Source: CAVZYN01 sp963779515
GTDB taxonomy: Bacteria > Pseudomonadota > Alphaproteobacteria > Rhizobiales > Hyphomicrobiaceae
DNA length: 58,703 nt
Assembly: GCA_963779515.1 (NCBI GenBank)
Contig: CAVZYN010000008.1
Location: 1-58,703 of the forward strand
Direction: 5' to 3'
Position 1 is the first letter of the stretch. Each line of letters starts with the position of its first letter. The position numbers were made by a program, and so were the translations under genes. The notes under the pieces are model-generated. The model was not told where the DNA came from, did not search any database, and saw only the letters and a list, made by a program, of their open reading frames with translations. Positions 1 through 7,394 of the stretch are shown here, piece by piece.

Positions 1-69
1 GCGAACGGCAACCGGCAGGCCGCAGCCGCGCCGATTGGCACGGACGCAGCCCCCGGAAGACGCGTTTCA

Positions 70-1065
70 TCAGGTCTTCTTCAGACCAGCGGCGGTCATC
101 GCTTTCGCCATCGCCTCGTCGCCGTCGGCCATGAACTTCGCAAAGCCCGCCGGATCGGCAAACTTCAAGCCGAAGCCGCGATTGCCCATGAAGTCTTTGA
201 ACTCGGCCGAGTCGTAGGCCTTCTTGAGGGCTGCCACGAGCGTCTTGGACACATCGTCGGGCAGGCCCTTCGGTCCTGCGATGCCGCGCCAGGCGCCGAC
301 CGAGTAGTCGATGCCGGCGGCTTCCTTCAAGGTGGGGACGTCCTTGAACGCCGAGTTGCGTTCGGTTGCCATCACCGCGAGCGAGCGGGCGCGGCCCGCA
401 TCGATCAGCGCCTTGGCTTCGGGGACCGAGCACGTGACGACATCGATGCCGCCGGCGGCGAGATCCTGCATGGCGGGGGCGGCGCCGTTGGACGGCACCC
501 ACGCCACGTGGTCGGGCTTCAGGCCCATCGCCATCAACCAGCCGATCAGCGCCAGATGCCAGATGCCGCCTTGGCCGGTGCCTGATGCTTTGAACTTGCC
601 TGCGGGCGACGCCTTGATCGCGTCGGACAATTCCCTCGCCGTCTTATAGGGGCTCGCGGAATTCACCTGCACGCCCGGCGGATCTTCGTTCATCAGCGCC
701 AGCGGCGTGTAGCTCGTCGATTTCAGATCCGTCAGGCCCTGATGATGCATCATCGTGATTTCGACGGTGATCATGCCGATGTTGTAGCCATCGGGCGCGG
801 CGGTCGCGATGGCCGAATGGCCGACGACGCCCGATCCGCCTGTGCGGTTGACAACGTTGAAGGGCTGCTTCAGGTCCTTTTCGAGGATCGCCGCCAGGAT
901 GCGGGCGGTCGCGTCGGTGCCGCCGCCGGCGCCCCATGGGCAAACGACGGTCACGGGGCGATTGGGCCAGGCGCCTTGGGCGCGCGATGGGGACAGTCCG
1001 AATTGTGCGGCCGCGCTTGCTGCGGCACCGGTCGCGATCAGGCGACGGCGGGTCACTTTGGTCAT
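70..1065 (-). CDS. TTT (Bug-family) periplasmic solute-binding receptor 1
   Basis: A 331-residue extracytoplasmic receptor of the tripartite tricarboxylate transporter family. Such proteins bind small carboxylates in the periplasm and hand them to TctA/TctB membrane partners. The N-terminus has an arginine cluster (residues 6-8) before a hydrophobic stretch ending SRAQ near residue 30, a Tat-like signal peptide. The mature protein opens with PNRPVTVVCPWGAGGGTD, the family's glycine-rich ligand loop. The start is supported by AGGAG upstream of the ATG at 1065. No TctA or TctB gene is adjacent, so it is an orphan receptor here. The ligand cannot be read from the sequence; family assignment is secure. 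Confidence 0.93.
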   Translation of the reverse strand: MTKVTRRRLIATGAAASAAAQFGLSPSRAQGAWPNRPVTVVCPWGAGGGTDATARILAAILEKDLKQPFNVVNRTGGSGVVGHSAIATAAPDGYNIGMITVEITMMHHQGLTDLKSTSYTPLALMNEDPPGVQVNSASPYKTARELSDAIKASPAGKFKASGTGQGGIWHLALIGWLMAMGLKPDHVAWVPSNGAAPAMQDLAAGGIDVVTCSVPEAKALIDAGRARSLAVMATERNSAFKDVPTLKEAAGIDYSVGAWRGIAGPKGLPDDVSKTLVAALKKAYDSAEFKDFMGNRGFGLKFADPAGFAKFMADGDEAMAKAMTAAGLKKT

Positions 1066-1426
1066 GGCGTTTCTCCTCTGCGCGGTATTTCTGCATCACG
1101 CGCTGGGTGCGACGGTAGCGCGCAGGGGGCCGCAGTGGCAAGCACCACCGGCACTTAGCCGGTGTTTGGGCGATGCATGGCAGCGGTTGCGCGTGTGGCT
1201 CGATGTCCACGCGCGCGCAATCGTGATGCGGGCGGATTGGCGCAAGGACGCATCAGGTCTGGCCTTATCGAGCCGAACTCACTAAACGGTGCGCGTGCGG
1301 CGGTGACGTGCCGCATTGATGCCGGGTTTTGGTCAGACCGTCGGTATGTTGGGATCTGGATATTGAGTCGGGGTTCCTTGAGGCCAAGAACGACCAAAGC
1401 CGCGACGCAAGACGAAAGAGCACGCC
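1066..1426. other. intergenic, no gene seen
   Basis: About 360 bases between two divergent genes. Open frames here lack a ribosome site and do not read like protein. It must hold the promoters of both neighbours, but no clear -35/-10 pair could be picked out. Confidence 0.5.
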
Positions 1427-2827
1427 GTGATACGTAAAACGATGCGCAACCCTCTGGGCGCACGCGATAAAAAGCCGTTGGCTGCAGGAGCGACGGCTGC
1501 GCCCGTCAGCCGGCGCGCGGCTTTGGCGGGGTTATCTGCGGCGGTCCTCGCGGGATCTCCCGTGGAGGCGCTGGCACAAGCGGGGCTTCCCGATTGGATC
1601 AAGGATGTGTTCGGCAGCGGTGGCCACAAGACCGATGAGCGCCCGGCCAAGAAGCAGGAGGTATTGAACGACCTCCGGCCGAATTCGACGCCGTTGCGCA
1701 GCGATGTGATGGTCGAAGCCCTCGACGTCGCGATCCAGCGCTTCGAGAAGATCGCCGCCAGTGGCGGCTGGCCGCAAATTCCGGGCGCGCGCATGATCCG
1801 CCCCGAGGACGACGACGAGCGTGTGCCGATCCTGCGGCGGCGTCTGCAGGCGGGTGGTGAATTGAAATCGAAGGGCGGCTCCGGCAGCTACTCGTTCGAT
1901 GCCGAACTCGACGAGGCGATCCGCCGCTTCCAGGAAAATTACGGCATGCGCGTCACGGGCCGCGTCGACAAGTCGACGCTCGCCGCCCTCAACGTGCCGG
2001 TGCAAGCGCGCATCGCGCAATTGAAACTCAATCTGCAGCGGTTGCGCGAGCTCCTCAATACCCGCGTCGAAGACCGCTACATCCTCGTCAATGCCGCCGC
2101 GTTCCAGCTCGAGGCCGTCGAACGCCACGAGGTGCAGCAGCGCCATCGTACCATCGTCGGCAAACCCGAGCGGCAGACGCCGGTCGTGCGCGCCCAGATC
2201 CGCGCGCTCAATTTCTTTCCCTATTGGCGCGTGCCCGACAGCGTCGCGACACTCGATCTGTTCCCGAAGCTGCAGAAAGAGCCCGAGTATCTGTCGAAGG
2301 AAAAGATCCGCGTCGTGGCGCGTGATTTCAACGGGCCCGAGCTCGATCCGACCAACATCGATTGGCGGACGGCGGATGCCAAGCAGATCAAGTTTCGCCA
2401 GGATCCGGGCCCGCAGAACGCGCTCGGCCTCGTCCGGCTCGACATGCCGAACGAGCACGGCGTCTATATGCATGACACGCCGATGAAGCCGCTGTTCCAG
2501 CAGCGCGGCCGCGCCTTCTCGGCGGGCTGCGTGCGCGTGCAGGACGTGTTCAAGCTTGCCGATTGGATTGCGCGCTATGAAGCAGGCTGGGATCAGCCCG
2601 GCCGCGCCGAGGCCGTCGTCGAGGCTGGCAACGCGCTCGACCTGACGCTATCGCGCCCTGTGCCGGTGTACTTCACCTACATCACCGCGTGGGCCGAACC
2701 GAACGGCCAGGTCGTGTTCCGTCCCGACCTCTACGGCCGCGACGGCTTGCGCGATCTCACCGCCGGCCGCGAGCGCGACGAGAGCGAAGGCCCAGCACCG
2801 TCGCAGGCGCAGTCGCTGGCGCCTTGA
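1427..2827 (+). CDS. L,D-transpeptidase with peptidoglycan-binding domain (YcbB/LdtD-like)
   Basis: An exported cell-wall cross-linking enzyme that makes 3-3 links in peptidoglycan. An N-terminal signal (SRRAALAGL, then a hydrophobic stretch ending ALAQ) leads to a peptidoglycan-binding repeat at roughly residues 125-190. The YkuD catalytic domain follows at about 210-390. The catalytic signature is visible: His349 in MHDTPM and Cys368 in SAGCVRV. The length of 466 aa fits the YcbB-type subfamily rather than short YkuD proteins. The start is a GTG at 1427; an ATG at 1442 is a possible alternative five codons later. The C-terminal 40 residues are rich in charged residues and Pro. Confidence 0.92.
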   Translation: MIRKTMRNPLGARDKKPLAAGATAAPVSRRAALAGLSAAVLAGSPVEALAQAGLPDWIKDVFGSGGHKTDERPAKKQEVLNDLRPNSTPLRSDVMVEALDVAIQRFEKIAASGGWPQIPGARMIRPEDDDERVPILRRRLQAGGELKSKGGSGSYSFDAELDEAIRRFQENYGMRVTGRVDKSTLAALNVPVQARIAQLKLNLQRLRELLNTRVEDRYILVNAAAFQLEAVERHEVQQRHRTIVGKPERQTPVVRAQIRALNFFPYWRVPDSVATLDLFPKLQKEPEYLSKEKIRVVARDFNGPELDPTNIDWRTADAKQIKFRQDPGPQNALGLVRLDMPNEHGVYMHDTPMKPLFQQRGRAFSAGCVRVQDVFKLADWIARYEAGWDQPGRAEAVVEAGNALDLTLSRPVPVYFTYITAWAEPNGQVVFRPDLYGRDGLRDLTAGRERDESEGPAPSQAQSLAP

Positions 2828-2850
2828 GGTTTTCGGCGCACCCCACCCAC

Positions 2851-2987
2851 AGCCGTCATCATGGGCCCTGTGCCCATGATCCCATACGCCGTGACGTCGC
2901 GGTCAGGCACGCGCGCCGGCTCACGGTCATTCTCAACCGCACCAACGGTGTTCTTGGATCCGAGGCACAAGGCCTCGGATGACGGCT
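2851..2987. repeat. dispersed palindromic element, copy 1
   Basis: A 137-bp unit with ends AGCCGTCA and TGACGGCT. Each end carries an inner palindrome: one of the form ATCATGGGC...GCCCATGAT, the other CCGAGG...CCTCGG. The same layout recurs at 6451-6563 and 13727-13871, always between genes, as expected of a REP/BIME-like chromosomal element. Confidence 0.75.
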
Positions 2988-3035
2988 GTTGTTGGGTGAG
3001 GGGTGAGGGTGAAATGCGCGCACCTCCCCACCCAC

Positions 3036-3077
3036 AGCCGTCATCATGGGCCTTGTGCCCATGATCCATACGCCGTG
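3036..3077. repeat. dispersed palindromic element, half copy
   Basis: Repeats the left half of the element at 2851: AGCCGTCATCATGGGCC, then TGTGCCCATGATCCATACGCCGTG with minor changes. It lacks the right arm. It lies just upstream of the HigA-like gene. Confidence 0.7.
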
Positions 3078-3169
3078 CTCTTGCGGTCCTGTTCGCCATT
3101 CAATCGCATGCCCGGTGCGTCTGGAGTGGGAAGACGGTGAGGCAGTACGTGTGCGTCAGGAGGACTATC

Positions 3170-3580
3170 ATGGCGAATAGAGGTGAAATCGCAGGTCGTT
3201 CCGGATTCCGTCCTTCGCATCCTGGCCGGATCATTCGCGATGCGATTGCAGCATTAGGCGTGACGCAGGAGCAGCTCGCCGTGCGCATTGGCGTCTCGCG
3301 TCAGACAATCAGTGCAATCATTGGCGGACACAGCGCGATCACGGCGGACATCGCGGTGCGCTTGCACCACGCGCTAAAGGTGTCGCACGGTCTCCTCCTC
3401 CGCATGCAGGCTGCGCATGATGCTTGGGAGGTCGAGAGATCAGCCGTTTTGGATATCGAGCCGTTTGCTGTGGGCTCGGTGTCCACCGCCGCGCCGAAGG
3501 TTCTGCAGGCCCCCAAATCCAGTAAGGCAGCGAAGTCCGTGGCAGCATCGACCCTGCCGCAGAAGACCAAAAGGAAGTAA
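3170..3580 (+). CDS. HigA-family antitoxin / XRE regulator (orphan)
   Basis: A 136-residue DNA-binding protein of the HigA addiction-module family. Residues about 15-75 carry the typical opening PSHPGRIIRDAI, then a helix-turn-helix with VTQEQLAVRIGVSRQTIS. The basic, Ala/Lys-rich tail (last 40 residues) is probably disordered. The ATG at 3170 has AGGAGG upstream and fits the family start. HigA normally follows a roughly 90-codon HigB toxin gene. Here the upstream 340 bases hold only intergenic repeats, so no toxin partner is visible. It may be a solitary regulator or the remnant of a module. Confidence 0.85.
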   Translation: MANRGEIAGRSGFRPSHPGRIIRDAIAALGVTQEQLAVRIGVSRQTISAIIGGHSAITADIAVRLHHALKVSHGLLLRMQAAHDAWEVERSAVLDIEPFAVGSVSTAAPKVLQAPKSSKAAKSVAASTLPQKTKRK

Positions 3581-3665
3581 TGCTGCGTGGTGGCGTAGTG
3601 CGGCTCTGACCCTATTGCGACCGTCTGCCGAAGCTGTCTTGTACTCGTCGATGCGAGGCCATCAC

Positions 3666-4061
3666 ATGACCGTACCGATCCAACGGCCGCCGAGCGCGGA
3701 CACGCAGAAGCAGATCACATTTTTCTATTATCGCGACCTCGCCGCCGCGATGCGCTTTTATGAAGACGTGCTCGGGCTCGCGCTTGCCATCGATCAGGGT
3801 TGGTCGAAGATCTACCGCGTGACCGAAACGGGCTACCTCGGTCTCGTCGATGAGACGCGCGGCAGCCATCGGGCGCACCCGGTGAAGCCGGTGCAACTGT
3901 GCATGCGTGTCGCCGATGTCGAGGCATGGCACGCCTGGATTGCGACGCAAGCCGTCGCTGGACTGCGGGGACCGAAGTCGAACGCTGATCTGAAGATCCG
4001 CGCGTTCGTCTTCAACGATCCCGAGGGCTACCAGATCGAGATCCAGTCCGCGCTGCCGTGA
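3666..4061 (+). CDS. VOC / glyoxalase-fold family protein
   Basis: A 131-residue single vicinal-oxygen-chelate protein. It shows the fold's paired repeats: ITFFYYRDLAAAMRFYEDVLGL at the N-terminus and FVFNDPEGYQIEIQSALP at the C-terminus, the latter with the usual metal-binding Glu. VOC proteins cover lyases, dioxygenases and resistance proteins, so the substrate is unknown. An ATG at 3651 in the same frame is an alternative start. It converges with the minus-strand gene ending at 4075. Confidence 0.85.
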   Translation: MTVPIQRPPSADTQKQITFFYYRDLAAAMRFYEDVLGLALAIDQGWSKIYRVTETGYLGLVDETRGSHRAHPVKPVQLCMRVADVEAWHAWIATQAVAGLRGPKSNADLKIRAFVFNDPEGYQIEIQSALP

Positions 4062-4074
4062 TCGCCGCCGGCCG

Positions 4075-5466
4075 TCACCCCGTCGCGACGGCGACGCGCG
4101 AGATCACCTGATCCATCACGAAGCGTGGGCGCGTCACGTAGGCCAATTCTTCCTTGGTGATGCGGACCGCCGCGCGGATCTGCTCGGGGGTGTGCTCCGA
4201 GGTGATGAAGAAGCGCAGCCGGCAGGCCTTCAGCGGCACCGCCGGATAGATGATCGGCAGCACGTTGACGCCGCGCGCGAGCACGCGCTCGGTGAGTTTC
4301 ACGACCTTGACGAGATCGCCAACGATGACGGGGACGACGGAGAGACCCGCGCTGGTGCCGGTTTCGAGGCCGGCTGCGCGGGCTTCCGCCAGAAACAGTT
4401 GACCGTTGGCCTGCAGCCGCGCAACGCGCTCGGGCTCGGCTTCCAGGATCTGGAGTGCCGCCAGCGCCGCGGCGGTCACCGGCGGCGACAGGCCAACCGA
4501 GTAGACGAAGCCTGGCGCCTTGTACTTCAGGATCTCGATCAGGGCCGCGGTGCCGCAGATATAGCCGCCGCAAGCGCCGAGCGTCTTCGACAGCGTGCCC
4601 ATCCAGATGTCGACGTCGGTCGAGGCGACGCCGTAGTGCTCATGAATGCCTCGGCCGTTCGTGCCCATGACGCCGAGCGCATGCGCCTCGTCGACCATCA
4701 GCCACGCGCCGAAGCGCTTCTTGAGTTCGACCAGGCGCGCGAGGTCGGGGAAGTCGCCGTCCATGGAGTAGAGGCCTTCGACGACGATCAGCGTATTCTT
4801 GTGCGCGTCGCGATGCGTCTCGAGCAGCGCTTCGAGCGCGGCGAGGTCGTTGTGGCGGAAGGCATGGGCTTTGGCGCCCGACAGTTGGATGCCGACAAGG
4901 GCGCTGTTGTGGACCAGCTCGTCATGCAGGATGAGGTCTTCCGGTCCCATCAGCGTCGAGATGGTCGAGACGTTGGTTGCATGCCCGCTGACGAAGGCGA
5001 TCGCGTCCTCGACGCCGTAGAAACTCGCAAGTGCTGCCTCGAGTTCGCGGTGCAGCGGGCGCTCGCCGGCGACAATGCGGCTGGCCGATACCGACGTGCC
5101 ATACTGATCGATGGCGCGCTTGGCGGCGTCGCCCACAGCCGGATGCTGATTGAGCCCAAGATAGTCATAGGAGGCGAAATTGATGTGCTCCTTGCCGTCC
5201 ATCACTGTCGTCGCGCCAAGGTGGGCGTCGTGCGAGCGATAGAAGGGATCCGACACGTTGACGGCTTTTGCGAGCGCGCGGTGCTTTACGAGTCCGCTAT
5301 AGACCGGCAGTTCGGAGAACGCGGCGGCGCGGCGGACGCCGGTGCCGCGTGCGGGCGTCAGGCGCGCCGCGAGTGCTTGTGCGGCGTCCATGACGCGACC
5401 GGCGCCCGTGCGTGTGAGAGGGTCACGTGCCGCTGCGATGCTGTCGGTCGAATAAGTCCGGGTCAT
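4075..5466 (-). CDS. alpha-oxoamine synthase (RkpG-like acyltransferase)
   Basis: A PLP-dependent enzyme of the alpha-oxoamine synthase family, which condenses an amino acid with an acyl thioester. Visible are the VDEAHALG strand (Asp259 to His262) and the PLP lysine Lys294 in GTLSKTLG. The 60-70 residue N-terminal extension, the segment HINFASYDYLGLNQHP and the overall text resemble RkpG-type proteins of rhizobial capsule loci more than KBL, BioF or serine palmitoyltransferase. The divergent neighbour at 5635 is an SDR, as RkpH is in rkp loci. The likely role is making a modified long-chain lipid for a surface polysaccharide or sphingoid-like lipid; this is inference from family and neighbour. 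No acyl carrier protein or polyketide synthase is next to it. Confidence 0.8.
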   Translation of the reverse strand: MTRTYSTDSIAAARDPLTRTGAGRVMDAAQALAARLTPARGTGVRRAAAFSELPVYSGLVKHRALAKAVNVSDPFYRSHDAHLGATTVMDGKEHINFASYDYLGLNQHPAVGDAAKRAIDQYGTSVSASRIVAGERPLHRELEAALASFYGVEDAIAFVSGHATNVSTISTLMGPEDLILHDELVHNSALVGIQLSGAKAHAFRHNDLAALEALLETHRDAHKNTLIVVEGLYSMDGDFPDLARLVELKKRFGAWLMVDEAHALGVMGTNGRGIHEHYGVASTDVDIWMGTLSKTLGACGGYICGTAALIEILKYKAPGFVYSVGLSPPVTAAALAALQILEAEPERVARLQANGQLFLAEARAAGLETGTSAGLSVVPVIVGDLVKVVKLTERVLARGVNVLPIIYPAVPLKACRLRFFITSEHTPEQIRAAVRITKEELAYVTRPRFVMDQVISRVAVATG

Positions 5467-5634
5467 ACAAATACTCTTTCTACGTCACAAAAAGCCAAGT
5501 GAGCCAACAGCGCCAAGTACGTGTGGAAATTGATTGAATCAAGGGTTTTGAACGGCCAAAGTTACGATGCCTCAGGGTCAACTGGCCGCGCGCACGCCAA
5601 ATCTGGCAGTGAACTTGGTTTTGGGAGGGGAACT

Positions 5635-6423
5635 GTGACGACGGCGGACGCGGCGGGTCGCGGAATAGTGATTACGGGTGCCAGTGCCGGTCTCGGGGCG
5701 GCGCTCGCCGTTCACTATGCGGCGCCCGGCGTCGTGCTTGGACTGCTCGGCCGCAATCAGGCGCGCCTCGACGCGGTCGCGGAGCGCTGCCGCGCAGGCG
5801 GCGCCGCGCGCGTGGTGACCGGCGCCATCGACGTCGACGAGCGCGCGCGTCTGGCGGCCTGGATGCGCGACTTCGATGCCGCCCAGACGATCGATCTCTT
5901 GATCGCCAACGCGGGTGTTTTCACGGGCCACGGCGCCGCCGGCGACATGGAAACCGCCGACGAGATCGCGTGGATGCTGCGCACCAATCTCGAAGGCGTC
6001 GTCAATAGCATCGGCGGCGTGCTGCCGATGATGCGGGCCCGCCAGCGCGGGCGTATCGCGATCGTCAGTTCGCTGGCGGCGCTGCAGCCGCTGGCGGATG
6101 CGCCGGGCTACAGCGCGAGCAAGACCGGCGTGATGGGGTACGGCGAGGCGCTGCGGGAGTATCTGATCGCGGACAACGTCGGTGTCTCGCTGATTTTTCC
6201 CGGCCACATCGAGACAGCGCAGGTCACGGGTCACGTCGGCGCGTTGCCATTGCTGCTGACGGCGGACGCCGCGGCGCAGCGCATCAAGCGCGGCCTCGAC
6301 CGCAATCGCTCATTCATCGCGTTTCCGCGGCGGTTGCTCTGGCTCATTCGCGCGGGCCGGATGGTGCCATGGCGGTTGCGCGCCAGGCTCGGCCGGGACT
6401 TCCGGTTTCACGTCAAGAAGTAG
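5635..6423 (+). CDS. short-chain dehydrogenase/reductase (RkpH-like)
   Basis: A 262-residue classical SDR. It has the NAD(P)-binding TGASAGLG near the N-terminus, NAG in LLIANAGVF, and the catalytic Ser in IVSSLAAL with YSASK (Tyr-x-x-x-Lys). The start is the GTG at 5635, preceded by the strong ribosome site GGGAGGGG; an upstream in-frame start would add an unlikely 38-residue leader. It is transcribed divergently from the alpha-oxoamine synthase across a 168-bp gap, suggesting a shared regulatory region. A reductase beside such a synthase could reduce the 3-keto product, as 3-ketosphinganine reductases do. The basic C-terminus (WRLRARLGRDFRFHVKK) may touch the membrane. Confidence 0.85.
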   Translation: MTTADAAGRGIVITGASAGLGAALAVHYAAPGVVLGLLGRNQARLDAVAERCRAGGAARVVTGAIDVDERARLAAWMRDFDAAQTIDLLIANAGVFTGHGAAGDMETADEIAWMLRTNLEGVVNSIGGVLPMMRARQRGRIAIVSSLAALQPLADAPGYSASKTGVMGYGEALREYLIADNVGVSLIFPGHIETAQVTGHVGALPLLLTADAAAQRIKRGLDRNRSFIAFPRRLLWLIRAGRMVPWRLRARLGRDFRFHVKK

Positions 6424-6450
6424 TTTGGGTCAAGCGAGCGGTCGTCCATC

Positions 6451-6563
6451 AGCCGTCACGCCAGGCCTTGTGCCTGGCATCCATACGCCGTGCTGGAACG
6501 ATCGTGCACGATCCGTGAAGATGGTGGTCCTGGATCCGAGGCACAAGGCGTCGGATGACGGCT
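6451..6563. repeat. dispersed palindromic element, copy 2
   Basis: A 113-bp element with AGCCGTCA and TGACGGCT ends. The left arm has GCCAGGCC...GGCCTGGC-type symmetry followed by ATCCATACGCCGTG. The right arm starts GGATCCGAGGCACAAGG. It lies between the SDR and the convergent gene ending at 6605. Confidence 0.75.
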
Positions 6564-6604
6564 GCGGATGATGCGGCAGTCTTTGGGACTGCTCAGTGGC
6601 GTGC

Positions 6605-7228
6605 TCAGTGGCGGGTCGAGGCGACGACTTGGGCGCCGTCGGCGGGCGTCAGGCTCGCGATCTGGCCGGCCTCGGGGATCGATGCGGCGAGGGTGTCGAG
6701 GCCGCGTTGCGAGGTGCGGATGGCGAGCGGCTCGGCGTGCGCCCAGATGCGCTCGAACGAAACGCTTGCAAAGCGCGTGGTCTCGGGTTGCTCGCTGGCA
6801 TGAAGTTCGAACGCATCGACCTTTGAAGGATCGCGGCGCATGCAGTCGCCAACCCAGCAGGTGACGTTCGACAGTACGAGCTGTTCGTGCGCGTCCGAGA
6901 GGCGCAAGTTCTTGGCCCAACGCACGTCGCGCTGGAACGGAATGGCCATGCCGTTGACGGTCCAGCCGGCGCTGGTGCCTTCGGCGTCGATGTCGCTGAA
7001 AATGGCGCGGATGGCGAGACCAGCTTCGGCGATTTCGGCGCCGAGTGAGACGAGGGCTTGCGCGACGGGGCTTTCCGCGGAACGCGCGATCAACAGCAGC
7101 GTGCCATTGGCGACGGTGTCGCCATTGCGATGCGACGCGGCGATGGCTTGAAGGATGAAGTTGCGGATTTTCTCTTGTTTTTCTGAGCTTTTGACGACGG
7201 TCATGCCAACCGGTGACTGCTGCCGCAT
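6605..7228 (-). CDS. uncharacterised 207-residue protein
   Basis: No family recognised. The protein reads as a soluble alpha/beta domain: GTLLLIARSAESPVAQ, then a segment with VLSNVTCWVGDCMRRDP containing two cysteines six residues apart, and ASVSFERIWAHAEPL near the end. The start at 7228 has AGGGA upstream; an earlier in-frame start would run 110 codons into low-quality sequence. It is transcribed in the same direction as the large membrane protein upstream (7395-10034) with a 166-bp gap, so the two may be co-expressed. Confidence 0.75.
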   Translation of the reverse strand: MRQQSPVGMTVVKSSEKQEKIRNFILQAIAASHRNGDTVANGTLLLIARSAESPVAQALVSLGAEIAEAGLAIRAIFSDIDAEGTSAGWTVNGMAIPFQRDVRWAKNLRLSDAHEQLVLSNVTCWVGDCMRRDPSKVDAFELHASEQPETTRFASVSFERIWAHAEPLAIRTSQRGLDTLAASIPEAGQIASLTPADGAQVVASTRH

Positions 7229-7394
7229 GGACGGTTCCCTCGTAACGCGCACGTCGGCCCCCTCGGGCCGCAGTCCGCTTGTGATGACCCCATCATTTGG
7301 CGGCATTGGGGTTAAATAAAGGTTGAGCCTCCGGTCGTTGTGGAACAACCGGAGGCTCGCGGAATTGAAGATCGGGCGTTTATCTCGTCTTAAT

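Noticed and set aside
4075..5466. Serine palmitoyltransferase
   Set aside because: The N-terminal extension and sequence text fit RkpG-like proteins better, and no dedicated acyl carrier protein is next to it. It remains a possibility noted under the gene.
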